From Bacteroidota bacterium (GTDB lineage Bacteria; Bacteroidota; Ignavibacteria; Ignavibacteriales; Ignavibacteriaceae): 47,169 bases of DNA. This document shows, piece by piece, positions 1-8,259 of this stretch; within the stretch, counting starts at the first letter, position 1, and each line of letters begins with the position of its first letter. The DNA lies in assembly GCA_022708025.1 (NCBI GenBank), contig JAKIZM010000023.1, forward strand, positions 1-47,169. Direction: 5' to 3'. Both the position numbers and the translations under genes were made by a program. Under the pieces are notes generated by a model. That model worked only from the letters and a program-made list of their open reading frames with translations, was not told the origin of the DNA and did not search any database.

Positions 1-123
1 GATGGTAATAATAGAATCTTGAAATTATCTTTAGCAATGAGGAGGCGAAGTTGGTTTGAAGGAATTTGGTCCAGTACAAATCTCTTCAGTTGGCCATTTG
101 TTGCATCAATAATAAATTTCTAA
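1..123 (+). CDS. possible C-terminal end of a gene entering from the left
   Basis: Frame 1 is open from the window edge for 40 codons and ends in TAA at 121-123. The peptide is basic and aromatic, with RRRSWFEGIW followed by a hydrophobic tail ending in IINF. I do not recognise a family. An open stretch of 40 codons can occur by chance in AT-rich DNA, so this is only a plausible gene end. The DNA after it (124-344) shows no gene. Confidence 0.3.
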   Translation, partial: DGNNRILKLSLAMRRRSWFEGIWSSTNLFSWPFVASIINF

Positions 124-344
124 TGACAAATCTGGGTTAATTATAAATTGACACGACTTTTGGCATAGTCTTCCCTTTCGGATAAATGACGGAATTAGAA
201 TAACTAAATGTTTACCTGGTTTTAACCTCAGATTTTTCTGCTAAAAATCTTATGATAGAAATCTACTTTTGTCAGTCTGTGTAATTGGACAGGATCATTT
301 TAGCCTTTATCGAAGTCTGAAGGTCATTCCCCGTTTATAGTTGT

Positions 345-1665
345 CAGGCTGAGCGTGCTTGTCCCATTTGCGGCGTCGAAATGTGACCTCGAATAGTTTA
401 AGTGGGCGTGTCATACTTCGACATGCTCTGTATGACAGGGTGAGTTGAATCGCAAAATGAAAAGTGTGAAGTAATTATAGTGCTGTTGGGATTAGTGAAC
501 TCATCCTAATCCTTCTCTTGGCAAGAGAAGGACTTATTGGTAGAGATTACTTTTCATTTGTAGCGTTAACAAAAAAAATATTTAGTCATCATTGACAAAT
601 AAAGTCTTTCCCTTTTTAAGGGAGAGATTTAGAGAGAGTTAAATTAGCTTTAATCATAAACAAAAATTAGTTGAGATTGCCTGTCCCGTTTGCGGGATCG
701 AAACGTGACCTCGCATAGTTTAATGTGATAACTCATACTTCTACACAAGCAAAGCGGGATAAACAGGCTTCGTGTGACAGAAGAGTTATATCAATGATAT
801 GGAGCTAGATAACTACTGGGTTGGCAAGCAACAAGTGCGGTTAGTGAACTCATCCTAATCCTTCTCTTGGCAAGAGAAGGACTTATTGGTAATGATTACT
901 TTTCATTTGTAGCGTTAACAAAAAAAATATTAAGTTATCTTCGACAAATAAAGTCTTTCCCTTTTTAAGGGAGAGATTTAGAGAGAGTTAAATTAGCTTT
1001 AATCATAAACAAAAATTAGTTGAGATTGCCTGTCCTGTTTGCGGGATCGAAACGTGACCTCGCATAGTTTAAGTGGGTGTGTCATACTTCGATATGCTCT
1101 GTATGACAGGGTGAGTTGAATCGCAAAATGAAAAGTGTGAAGTAATTATAGTGCTGTTAGGATAAGTTAACTCATCCTAATCCTTGGGGTAATGATGACT
1201 TTTAATTTGTAGTGTTAACAGAAGAAAGTGTTAAGTTATCAATGACGAACAAAGTCTCTCCCTTTTTAAGGGAGAGATTTAGAGAGAGTTAAATTAGCTT
1301 TAATCATAAACAAAAATTAGTTGAGATTGCCTGTCCCATTTGCGGAATCGAAACGTGACCCCGCATAGTTTAAGTGGGTGTGTCATACTTCGATATGCTC
1401 TGTATGACAGGGTGAATTGAATCGCAAAATGAAAAGTGTGAAGTAATTATAGTGCTGTTGGGATAAGTGAACTCATCCTAATCCTTGGGGTAATGATTAC
1501 TTTTCATTTGTAGCGTTAACAAAAAAAAATATTAAGTTATCTTCGACAAATAAAGTCTCTCCCTTTATAAGGGAGAGATTTAGAGAGAGTTAAATTAGCT
1601 TTAATCATAAACAAAAATTAGTTGAGATTACTTGTCCCGTTTGCGGGATCGAAGTCTGACAGAGC
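345..1665. repeat. tandem array of family A intergenic repeats (four units of about 300-350 bp)
   Basis: The same string of modules recurs with anchor tcatccta at 501, 850, 1172 and 1473 (spacings 349, 322 and 301). Each unit has a module with tcccg/cggga arms around tttg, a module reading gtgtcatacttcgatatgct, and a module with a hairpin whose arms are ccttctcttg and caagagaagg (missing in the two later units). It also has a second hairpin with arms tctctccctt and aagggagaga around ttt, followed by tttagagagagttaaa. No ORF spans the array. A fifth, isolated copy lies at 7930-8155. The units look like a multi-hairpin, MITE-like or REP-like intergenic repeat that has amplified in tandem. Confidence 0.9.
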
Positions 1666-2110
1666 GTTTCATTATTAAAAACAGCTTGACTAAGGCATAA
1701 CATTCAATGTGACAATAATTTTTTATTAGACAAGAACGGGAAAGACAAGCCATTTCTCCTACAAAGAAAATAATCAATATCATCAGTGTTCGATTAAAAT
1801 TTCAGAGAAACGAGAAGTAAGACCAATAACAATGAATGACTTAATGACCGATGACCAATATCTATCACTCTCTTTGTAAGAGAGGTTAGGTGAGTTAATT
1901 TAATTAATTGGAACACGGATTTAACTGATGCAACTGATTTGAACTGATTAATGATTAAAGACATCCAACAACAACAAATAACTACTTGTCCGCCTCAGGA
2001 GGAATGACAAATGACTATTGTCCAGTAACGCTGGAAGCAAGAAGTTAATAAAATAAAAATGAAGCCTGAAGACTGGGCTACCAAAACAGGTTTTTAAATT
2101 AATTTAAAAT
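1666..2110. other. gene-free intergenic DNA with short repeat scraps
   Basis: No convincing ORF is present. A small palindrome (tctctttgtaagaga) around 1870 resembles the hairpin modules of family A. The text ggaacacggatttaactgatg near 1910 recurs in altered form near 13022 and resembles the family B repeats. The rest is unremarkable. Confidence 0.6.
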
Positions 2111-2138
2111 AAAAAAGGTTGGTAAATTTTACCAACCT
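2111..2138 (-). terminator. rho-independent terminator after the pilin-like genes
   Basis: Arms aggttggtaaa and tttaccaacct form a stem of about 11 bp. On the minus strand it is followed by a T-rich run (tttttattttaaatt). It lies 30 bp beyond the stop of the 2171-2578 gene. Confidence 0.75.
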
Positions 2139-2170
2139 AAAATCAAATGTTATTAATAAAAATATATTTA

Positions 2171-2578
2171 CTAATTGTTGACTACTGATGTAATTTCAGA
2201 AGGAGTAACGGTAATAACTACGGTACTAAAATTATACCCTGTTGTGGCTTTAACGTTAGTAAAAGTAAAGGTACAAGATTGAGCAGTTTTTGTCAAAACC
2301 CATTTAATATTACCGATTGAAGATGTTTCTAACTTTGGAGGGATTACAAAACCACCATTGCTTACGCCGCCTGAGTCAAAAGTATTTCCACCACCACCAA
2401 GAGCTTTTGGCTTTTTATAAAACTGCTGAGCCATTGCACCAAGGTTTGTTCCTTCTGATACCAATGTATCTTTTGCTGACTCTTCAGCATTAGCATTAAA
2501 TAAGTTAATACCTACTACTATAGCTATACCAACTATAATAACGCCAAGTACGATTAAGAGAAGTTGTTGTTGACCCAT
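2171..2578 (-). CDS. short pilin-like surface protein, paralog 1
   Basis: This 135-residue protein starts MGQQQLLLIVLGVIIVGIAI, a very short leader followed by one long hydrophobic helix, and then has a polar domain with FYKKP, a GGGG run and a beta-rich C-terminus ending ITVTPSEITSVVNN. The layout (Met-Gly, helix, globular domain) resembles a class IV pilin or pseudopilin with a minimal leader cut after Gly2, but the usual Glu5 is absent, so processing by a prepilin peptidase is inference. A strong Shine-Dalgarno site (AAAGGAGAT) precedes the ATG. The neighbour at 2640-3020 is a paralog transcribed first in the same direction. A terminator follows at 2111-2138. A secreted protein with an uncleaved N-terminal anchor is the alternative. 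Confidence 0.75.
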   Translation of the reverse strand: MGQQQLLLIVLGVIIVGIAIVVGINLFNANAEESAKDTLVSEGTNLGAMAQQFYKKPKALGGGGNTFDSGGVSNGGFVIPPKLETSSIGNIKWVLTKTAQSCTFTFTNVKATTGYNFSTVVITVTPSEITSVVNN

Positions 2579-2639
2579 TTCAGATCTCCTTTATTTTGTT
2601 TTAGATGTAAGTTAATTATAAGAACTATTTAATTTTATA

Positions 2640-3020
2640 TTAATTTATTATTATCGTTTCAACACTAGATGGTGTAATAGTAAATTGTACTTTAACCGAA
2701 TCGTTCCCTGAAACTAATTCATTTCCCGTGCCAATCATTATAACTTTATCTGGACTAACCGTGGCAGTAAAACTTCCATTCGGACTATTTACCATTTGAG
2801 GCGGAATTTCCCAATTAGCGAAAGACCCCTGTCCCCCACCAAAAATAGTTGGTTTTCTATAATAACTAAGAGCATTGTTTGCAACACTAATACCTTCATT
2901 TATAACAACATCTCTTTTGCTTTCAATACTATTTGTTTTAAACAAAGCAATACCAAGTATTATAGCAATACCCACTATTATTACGCCTAAAACTATTAAA
3001 AGTAACTGTTGTTGTCCCAA
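2640..3020 (-). CDS. short pilin-like surface protein, paralog 2 (TTG start)
   Basis: This 126-residue protein has the same first 20 residues as its downstream neighbour and then diverges strongly. Only small landmarks are kept: YYRKP, GGGQG, PP and a C-terminal FTITPS..ETIIIN. The start codon is TTG at 3018-3020, chosen because it reproduces the paralog's exact N-terminus and has AAAGGAA upstream. The pattern of an invariant N-terminal helix with variable globular domains is what filament subunits show when the helix packs into a shared core. The pair is probably co-transcribed (61 bp gap). Function is inferred from architecture only. Confidence 0.7.
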   Translation of the reverse strand: MGQQQLLLIVLGVIIVGIAIILGIALFKTNSIESKRDVVINEGISVANNALSYYRKPTIFGGGQGSFANWEIPPQMVNSPNGSFTATVSPDKVIMIGTGNELVSGNDSVKVQFTITPSSVETIIIN

Positions 3021-3032
3021 AGCCGGATTCCT

Positions 3033-3092
3033 TTATTTTTTCTTAATCACTTCCATTGCTATGCCAGTAATTATTACTTCATTTTTTTTCAT
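3033..3092 (-). CDS. possible 19-residue leader ORF upstream of the pilin-like genes
   Basis: ATG at 3090-3092 opens a short frame (MKKNEVIITGIAMEVIKKK) whose TAA at 3033-3035 runs directly into the AAAGGAA site of the TTG-started pilin-like gene. This could couple translation to the weak start downstream. There is no good ribosome site of its own, and chance is quite possible at this length. Confidence 0.2.
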   Translation of the reverse strand: MKKNEVIITGIAMEVIKKK

Positions 3093-3597
3093 AAATAAAA
3101 AAATCAAATTCCATTCAAATTGTTATGGATGTAATTTTTACTTAAAATTATTACTGCTAAAGTAATTTTTACGTCTTTTACACTTGTCGGTTAAATATGG
3201 TAATATTTTACAAATAATTTATTTAATTATCCTTGTTTTACTTAATGTATAATATCAGGATGGTAATAATTGTTAGCAGTTTTCAGAAATGGGGACAAAT
3301 TTGTCGGCAATATTTACAGGTAGTTTTTGATAAAAGGTAAATATTACTGCAACACATTCATACTATTGATTTATCTATAATACTTCATTCTATACAAGAC
3401 TTTAAATATTATCTTCAATTAATAATATTATTACATCAGTTAAAATTACAGGGATAATTTAATGATGATTATGATTTTAGATAATTATTAATCAGCTTGA
3501 TCTAATTAAGCATTCCTAAATAATTTTTTTTGTTTAATCAGGATTAGCCTGTATCCCCCTCTGCCAATATTTCAGATTCAATTATTTAGCAAACTCT
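3093..3597. other. AT-rich intergenic DNA, nothing recognised
   Basis: The stretch is very AT-rich with stops in all frames. It presumably contains the promoter of the pilin-like pair on the minus strand, but I see no clear TAnnTTTG box. Confidence 0.5.
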
Positions 3598-3770
3598 TTT
3601 TCCTTTAATTTTTCCAAGTATTCTGCTTATTACCTGTTCCCTATCTGCTGCCTATGTGCCCGGTATATGTCCCCTACCTAAACCGTAACAATTACATTTG
3701 TATGAAATTTTGACAGTTTATTGATACTTAAATTATAAATTGCATTTCGAAAAAAGGATTTAACCGCAAT
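3598..3770 (+). repeat. block C, left copy of a long direct repeat flanking the island
   Basis: From ccaagtattctgcttatt (3614) to ggatttaaccgcaa (3769) this segment matches 12221-12376 with a constant offset of 8,607 bp, no net indel and about ten mismatches in roughly 160 bp. It contains a near-repeated phrase (cctatgtgccc, then tatgtcccctac). Both copies run straight into family B repeats. No gene is visible in it. Confidence 0.9.
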
Positions 3771-4545
3771 AGTACGCTGAACTTAATGATGATTATGATC
3801 TTAACTGATCATAATTTAATCAGTCTAATCTTTGTACTATTCCTAATTAATTTTTCATTATTGAATGCTTCGCGTAAAACTAAAGAAAGTTATCATTGAA
3901 AGTAATAAAAGCAATAGCACACTGATCTTTATGATGAATTATGATTTAACTGATCATAATTAATCAGCCCAATCTGTGTACTATTCATAAATAGTTTTTC
4001 ATTATTTAATGCTTTGCGTTAAAATAAATAAAACTACTATTGAAAGAAGTAAAAGCAATAGCACACTGATCTTTATGATGAATTATGATTTTAACAGATC
4101 ATAATTTAATCAGTCTAATCTGTGTTCTATTTATAAATAGTTTTTCATTATTTAATGCTTTGCGTTCTTAGCTTATCTTTCGCGGGCTTTGCGTGAAACT
4201 AAAAGTAGTTATCCTTGAAATGACTAAAACAACAGCACACTGATCTTTATGATGAATTATGATTTTAACAGATCATAATTTAATCATTCTAATCTGTGTA
4301 CTATTTATAAATAGTTTTTCATTATTTAATGCTTTGCGTTCTTAGCTTATCTTTCGCGGGCTTTGCGTGAAACTAAAAGTAGTTATCCTTGAAATGACTA
4401 AAACAACAGCACACTGATCTTTATGATGAATTATGATTTTAACTGATCATAATTTAATCAGTCTAATCTGTGTACTATTTATAAATAGTTTTTCATTATT
4501 TAATGCTTTGCGTTCTTAGCTTATCTTTTGCGGGCTTTGTCTGAA
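3771..4545 (+). repeat. tandem array of family B repeats (about five units)
   Basis: Units begin with an imperfect palindromic module that starts near gcacactgatc and ends near atctgtgtac. A module ending ctttgcgt and then gttatccttgaaa follows. Anchor cactgatc lies at 3919, 4064, 4238 and 4412, with a degenerate first unit near 3776. Spacings are 145 or 174 bp. The 29 bp difference equals the distance between two ctttgcgt copies in the long form, so the short form looks like a recombination product. The array ends inside the 3' end of a pseudogene at about 4545. Confidence 0.9.
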
Positions 4546-5171
4546 ACCAAAATAATGTTTGGCACATTAGACGAATTGATTCGTCAGAAATGTTTTCTCG
4601 TTTATCGTCTGTCCAAGCCCAATCAATCATTCGCTGAATAGAAGTAACATCAGAATAACTTGGATATTGATGATGAATAAACGGTGTCCACCACGAATCT
4701 CTATCAGCCATACTGAATCTCATCAAATGATTGTGAAGAAAATCGCTGTTGAAATAGTGTTTCGGTTGCGATGTAATTAAAAGAATTGTGCTGATAAAAT
4801 AATCGTGCAAGTCGTGTTTTTGAATTACAACTTCATTTATGTAATCTTTTAATTCTCATTGATTGTTTCTTTCTTTCGCCAGATAATGCTTTCAACAAAT
4901 GCTTGTGCTTTGCAAAAGCGGTTTTAAATGATTTATCTATTTGTGTCTATTGTGGATCGCCCATTGATTAGAAAAATTTGGCTTGCCATCCATATTCAGA
5001 ATTATCAGAAAGAACACAATACGCTTCAACTCCACCATCAGGTGCAGCAACTCTGATAAATTTGGATTTGTTTGAAATTTGTTCCGCTCTCGCTAATTGG
5101 CAAACAAGTTCTTCAAATCCATTTTTTACATCTCCGTTAAATGCTCGTAATGTGTTCCACTCTATATTCAT
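4545..5171 (-). pseudogene. decayed third gene of the AbiE operon: Mrr-like nuclease domain plus large ATPase remnant
   Basis: The first 67 codons from ATG 5169-5171 read as an N-terminal PD-(D/E)XK-type domain, with PDGGVEAY (Asp45) and GWQAKFF (Gln63-x-Lys65, the QxK form seen in Mrr-like nucleases). The frame then meets TAA at 4968-4970. It continues in phase as SMGDPQ, a second stop TAG at 4947-4949, and TQIDKSFKTAFAKHKHL. The stops look like Leu (TTA) and Trp (TGG) codons changed by one base each. Near 4860 the reading jumps to another frame (ELKDYINEVVIQKHDLHDYF, then RDSWWTPF and MIDWAWTDD). From memory, this resembles the interior of large STAND-type ATPases with N-terminal nuclease domains. 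The middle of the gene is deleted and the 3' end is cut by family B repeats. Its ATG overlaps the abiEii stop by 4 bp (ATGA). Confidence 0.75.
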
Positions 5172-5971
5172 AGTTTCAATTTTTTCAAATGTCTTAACGT
5201 TTCTCGTTCTACTTGTTCAAACTCGGGAAGGTCTTTGATTTGTTCTTTCAATGAAGAGTGCCAACGTCCTTTGTATTGCGGTAAACGCTCATTGAGTTTT
5301 GTTGGAAAATCTTCTGCATTCAAATTTTTGCTTTCGCACTTGGTTTTAAATTCGTTTATGTAGTAATCAATTTCCATTTCGTGCAATTGCAACAAATACC
5401 ATAAGTCGTAAAAATCCCGTGCCTGCATACGTTGCATTATTGAACGCATTTTTTCAACCAATATTTCTTCCAATGGATAACACAATAATTGATGTTCTTC
5501 CAAATCGGTGTAATCGGTAAACACATTTTTTATCACGGGTTCAAACATTAATTGTTCACTTCGTGAAATATCAACTTTTACACGTTTGTTGCTTCCTTGT
5601 CCGCCAAGCGGACCAATGTAACTGATGTAAAAATTGATTCCACCGTCTTCGTGTTGGTTGTCGTCAATAATTTCAAGCGGAATGTTCGCTTCTTCTTTGA
5701 TAAACTCAAATGTTTGTTTGAACCAATCAAATATTTGTTCGTTGGCTGTTTCGTTGTTGAGCAAAGTAAAATCAAGGTCTTCCGAAAAACGGTAATCTTC
5801 AAAATAGATTTTCTTCAACACCGTTCCGCCTTTGAACACGATTGCTTTTGAAAGCTGTTCGTGTTTAGCAACGCCAAACAAAATCCAAGAAAGAATATAA
5901 TCCTTTTCAATTTGTTGGTCGCGAACGCCTGCGATTCTTGCTTTTTGTTGTATTTCGCCCGGTTTTATCAT
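5168..5971 (-). CDS. abiEii: AbiEii-type nucleotidyltransferase toxin
   Basis: This 267-residue protein carries the family's key motifs: FKGGT with LKK (residues 46-54) and RFSEDLDF (61-68), with Asp65 and Asp67 as the expected metal-binding catalytic pair of the DNA polymerase beta-like fold. In characterised AbiE systems the toxin is a nucleotidyltransferase that halts growth, and AbiEi counters it by repressing the operon. The start ATG directly follows the abiEi stop (TAAATG), and the stop overlaps the next start (ATGA), so all three genes are coupled. The length is close to the family norm and I see no lesion, so this gene is probably functional even though the third gene is dead. Confidence 0.9.
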   Translation of the reverse strand: MIKPGEIQQKARIAGVRDQQIEKDYILSWILFGVAKHEQLSKAIVFKGGTVLKKIYFEDYRFSEDLDFTLLNNETANEQIFDWFKQTFEFIKEEANIPLEIIDDNQHEDGGINFYISYIGPLGGQGSNKRVKVDISRSEQLMFEPVIKNVFTDYTDLEEHQLLCYPLEEILVEKMRSIMQRMQARDFYDLWYLLQLHEMEIDYYINEFKTKCESKNLNAEDFPTKLNERLPQYKGRWHSSLKEQIKDLPEFEQVERETLRHLKKLKL

Positions 5972-6793
5972 TTACGTATAAATAGCTGATTTAATAGTTT
6001 CTGTTTCTAAATTTTGTAACACACTCCAACGTGTATTGTATTTGCCTGTTTTGGGTAGTTCGGTGTCAAGCGTGATGTATGAAATTGTTTTTAGTTTTTG
6101 TAATTCACCAATGATGTGCGAATTGATTTCAAGCAACTCTAACAAAAATCCTAAACGTTTTATCACGGCTTGAGAATCAAAATGCTTTGCGTATTCAAGC
6201 AAAGTGTCGTATTTGATTTTGTCTTTAGAAAGGTAGATTGCTCTTGCTATTTCTACAATTCCACCTGCGTAATTAGGTTTGAACAAACAATCAATAAAAG
6301 TCTTTTCTAAATCGGAACACAATACTTTGTGAAAACTGTTAATCCACATTTTTTTCGCTCCGAAAAAATGTGTTGAGTTGTGATAGATAAATTGAAAAGG
6401 AACTTCTTTGATTTTTATTTCAGAAGGTCGCAACTGTTTTGAAACAACGATTTGTTCTTTCAGCGAAGGTTGTGTTATCAAGTTATGAATTTGCAAAGCC
6501 GAATAATAAGCGATGTAATGTTGCGCATCGTTCACAATGTATTCGGCAATCAAATGCCAATCGGGCATAAAAGTTTCAGCATTGGCTTCATACGGAATAA
6601 CGTAATAAACTCCTTCTTTCAAACGCATCAAAAGTCCACGTTTGGTCATATCGCTAAGCAATTCACGAATTGCTCCGTCTTTTGAATTTGGCAATGCTTT
6701 TTGAGCCAAAGGAAAGTCAAAGCAAGCCTTATTCTGTTCGTTTAAATACGACAGAAGTTCGTTAGACTGTTTTGAAATATATTTATATCTCAT
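5972..6793 (-). CDS. abiEi: AbiEi-type antitoxin and repressor
   Basis: This 273-residue protein has an N-terminal winged-helix region (about residues 1-70, with ELLSDMTKRGLLMRLKEGVYYV as recognition helix and wing). A longer C-terminal domain with YYSALQIHNL and YITLDTELPKTGKYNTRW follows. This is the AbiEi layout: the N-terminal domain binds the operator and the C-terminal domain is needed for antitoxicity. It is the first gene of the operon. A TAnnTTTG box lies 29-36 bp upstream, so the transcript leader is short and lacks a clear Shine-Dalgarno site. Base composition is less AT-rich than the surrounding repeats, which suggests import as a cassette. Confidence 0.88.
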   Translation of the reverse strand: MRYKYISKQSNELLSYLNEQNKACFDFPLAQKALPNSKDGAIRELLSDMTKRGLLMRLKEGVYYVIPYEANAETFMPDWHLIAEYIVNDAQHYIAYYSALQIHNLITQPSLKEQIVVSKQLRPSEIKIKEVPFQFIYHNSTHFFGAKKMWINSFHKVLCSDLEKTFIDCLFKPNYAGGIVEIARAIYLSKDKIKYDTLLEYAKHFDSQAVIKRLGFLLELLEINSHIIGELQKLKTISYITLDTELPKTGKYNTRWSVLQNLETETIKSAIYT

Positions 6794-6821
6794 AGAAATA
6801 ATATCAGGAATTTACTGACTA

Positions 6822-6829
6822 CAAAGATA
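6822..6829 (-). promoter_or_regulatory. Bacteroidota-type -7 box for the AbiE operon
   Basis: The minus strand reads TATCTTTG, an exact TAnnTTTG match, with GTTG at the -33 position 19 bp upstream. It would start a transcript about 20 nt before the abiEi ATG. Confidence 0.6.
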
Positions 6830-6849
6830 CTAAAAATATAAACGGAAAC

Positions 6850-7225
6850 AACAAAAGTACTTTCGGATGTTTAAAAGTCAGATTCTAACTGATAATTGTG
6901 ATATGAAACGTGTTTTGTTGGTGGGTGGGGAAAACGGCTCTTTTGCAAACTTTGGTCTGTGTGTTGGCTTGTGCAGTTTGTAAATGTGCCGTTTGTGTGG
7001 TGGGTTCAGAATTTCAAAATTTTTTCGCGGTGGGATTGGCTTGCATTTTTCTTTTCTGCACTTTGTTGTCAAGGTTTCGCTTGGTTTCGTAGTGGTATCC
7101 TACGCTTGCCCATAACTGTTTAGTTTACCGTATCGGTATAACATTTAATTATTGACTGAGTTTTCTTTTAATCTCATAAGCCAATTACACACAAGGTATC
7201 AAAAATTTTCTTTGGGTTTTTATCT
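6850..7225. other. gene-free G/T-rich stretch of foreign appearance
   Basis: Between about 6905 and 7105 the plus strand is strongly G/T-rich (gttggtgggtgggg, gtgtgttggcttgtgc, gccgtttgtgtggtgggt), unlike the A/T-rich spacers elsewhere. Open frames here are low-complexity and have no family resemblance. The segment ends near a short inverted repeat, accg-tat-cggt at 7127-7137, preceded by cgcttgcccataactg. I recall similar purine/pyrimidine-skewed intergenic DNA in other Bacteroidota, but no defined element. Confidence 0.5.
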
Positions 7226-7262
7226 TATCCTTTGCAGCTTTGCCTGAAACCAAAGAAGTTTT
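7226..7262 (+). repeat. degenerate family B tail
   Basis: Text ttatcctttgcagctttgcctgaaaccaaag matches the ttatctttcgcgggctttgcgtgaaactaaaa module of family B with several changes. It lies 47 bp before the MNT/HepT remnant. Confidence 0.6.
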
Positions 7263-7308
7263 TTGTGAAAGTTCCATCTTTTTATTTTATATTTTATTAA
7301 CTTTTATT

Positions 7309-7733
7309 ATGACATTTGATAAAAAAAATAAAAGACAAATTATTGCTGATTATCTTGATAAGCGTAGTGAAATTTTATTCACTTATATTTTCGGATCCTT
7401 TACTTATAAAGAGAAATATCACGATGTAGATATTGCCGTTTACGTAGAAGAGGCTTTGAAAAAGATGAATTAGGGAAAATTCCGTATGGTTATGGAAGCC
7501 AATTCATAAGTGAATTAAATAAATTGACGAAAGAAAACATTGACTTTATTGTATTAAATAATGCCGGGCTTACATTTCAAAAAAAAATCATCGAACAAAG
7601 CGAATTGCTTTTTTGCAGGGATAAACAAAAGAGAATTCATTTTGAAAACTACATCCGCAAATTATATATCGATTCTGAATATCTTAGAAAAATAAGAAGA
7701 CACTATTTAAAGGGGAAAATATCAAATGCCTGA
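7309..7733 (+). pseudogene. MNT-type nucleotidyltransferase antitoxin, frameshifted
   Basis: The ATG at 7309 opens a protein with the small nucleotidyltransferase signature (YIFGSFTYKEKYHDVDIAVYV): GSF plus D-x-D. After VEE, near 7450, the frame ends at TAG. One base added in the G run would restore VEEGFEKDELGKIPYGYGSQFISELNKL and join a continuous second frame through LNNAGLTFQKKIIEQSELLFC to the TGA at 7731-7733. The rebuilt protein of about 140 residues is the length expected for MntA-like antitoxins, which modify HepT toxins by adding nucleotides. The next gene starts inside its 3' end. Confidence 0.8.
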
Positions 7734-7887
7734 TATAGAGATAATTGAAAGACGGATTTCTTCTTTTATTGAGAGTCTTGATAATCTAAAAAGACATAAG
7801 AAAGTTTTTTTGAAGGAGTCAGAAGTCAGGAGTCAGAATGTTGGGGGGGGCCTCGAAAAGGATTTTCGAGTTACAAACTCACACTAA
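7726..7887 (+). pseudogene. HepT-like HEPN toxin, truncated after about 29 residues
   Basis: The ATG at 7726 overlaps the MNT gene's end by 8 bp, as is usual for MNT/HEPN pairs. MPDIEIIERRISSFIESLDN is the start of the HepT (DUF86) four-helix domain. After KRHKK the reading turns into junk (ESEVRSQNVGGGLEK) encoded by a gaagtcaggagtcagaa phrase and a GC-rich hairpin (ctcgaaaa/ttttcgag, 7852-7870), and ends at TAA 7885-7887. The catalytic R-x4-6-H region of HEPN RNases is lost, so the toxin is dead. Confidence 0.75.
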
Positions 7888-7929
7888 TGTGGTTTTAGAT
7901 TAATTGAGTTTGGTGGAACACGTGGGTGT

Positions 7930-8155
7930 TGGATCAAGAGAACTCATCCTAATCCTTCTCTTGGCAAGAGAAGGACTTGTTGGTAGCGATTACTTTTTAT
8001 TTGTAGCGTTAACAGAAAAAGTGTTAAGTTATCTTTGCCAATAAAGTCTTTCCCTTTTTAAGGGAGAGATTTAGAGAGAGTTAAATGAGCTTAAACAACA
8101 TATAAAAATTAGTTGAGCTACTTCTCTCATTTACGTAATCGGAACGTAACCTTGT
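7930..8155 (+). repeat. isolated family A repeat copy
   Basis: Anchor tcatcct is at 7944, followed by both hairpins seen in the array at 345-1665 (ccttctcttg/caagagaagg and a ccctt/aaggg stem), then a degraded last module. It lies directly after the broken hepT gene. Confidence 0.85.
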
Positions 8156-8161
8156 TATAAA

Positions 8162-8215
8162 AGCACATTGATTCTTATGCTGTGACTATGATTTTAGATG
8201 ATCCCAAGTATTCTG
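8162..8215 (+). repeat. degenerate family B unit
   Basis: Text agcacattgattcttatgct followed by atgattttagatgatc matches the start of a family B unit. The open frame of the aspS fragment runs into it. Confidence 0.6.
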
Positions 8216-8259
8216 TTAATCTTTGCAAGTTTACGAAGTGAATAACCAAATTCTTTTTG

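Noticed and set aside
345..1665. CRISPR array or satellite
   Set aside because: Units are 300-350 bp with multiple hairpins, with no short constant repeat and unique spacers, and no cas genes nearby.
6910..7092. Short ORFs on both strands in the G/T-rich spacer
   Set aside because: They are low-complexity Cys/Val- or Lys/Pro-rich peptides produced by base skew, with no family resemblance.
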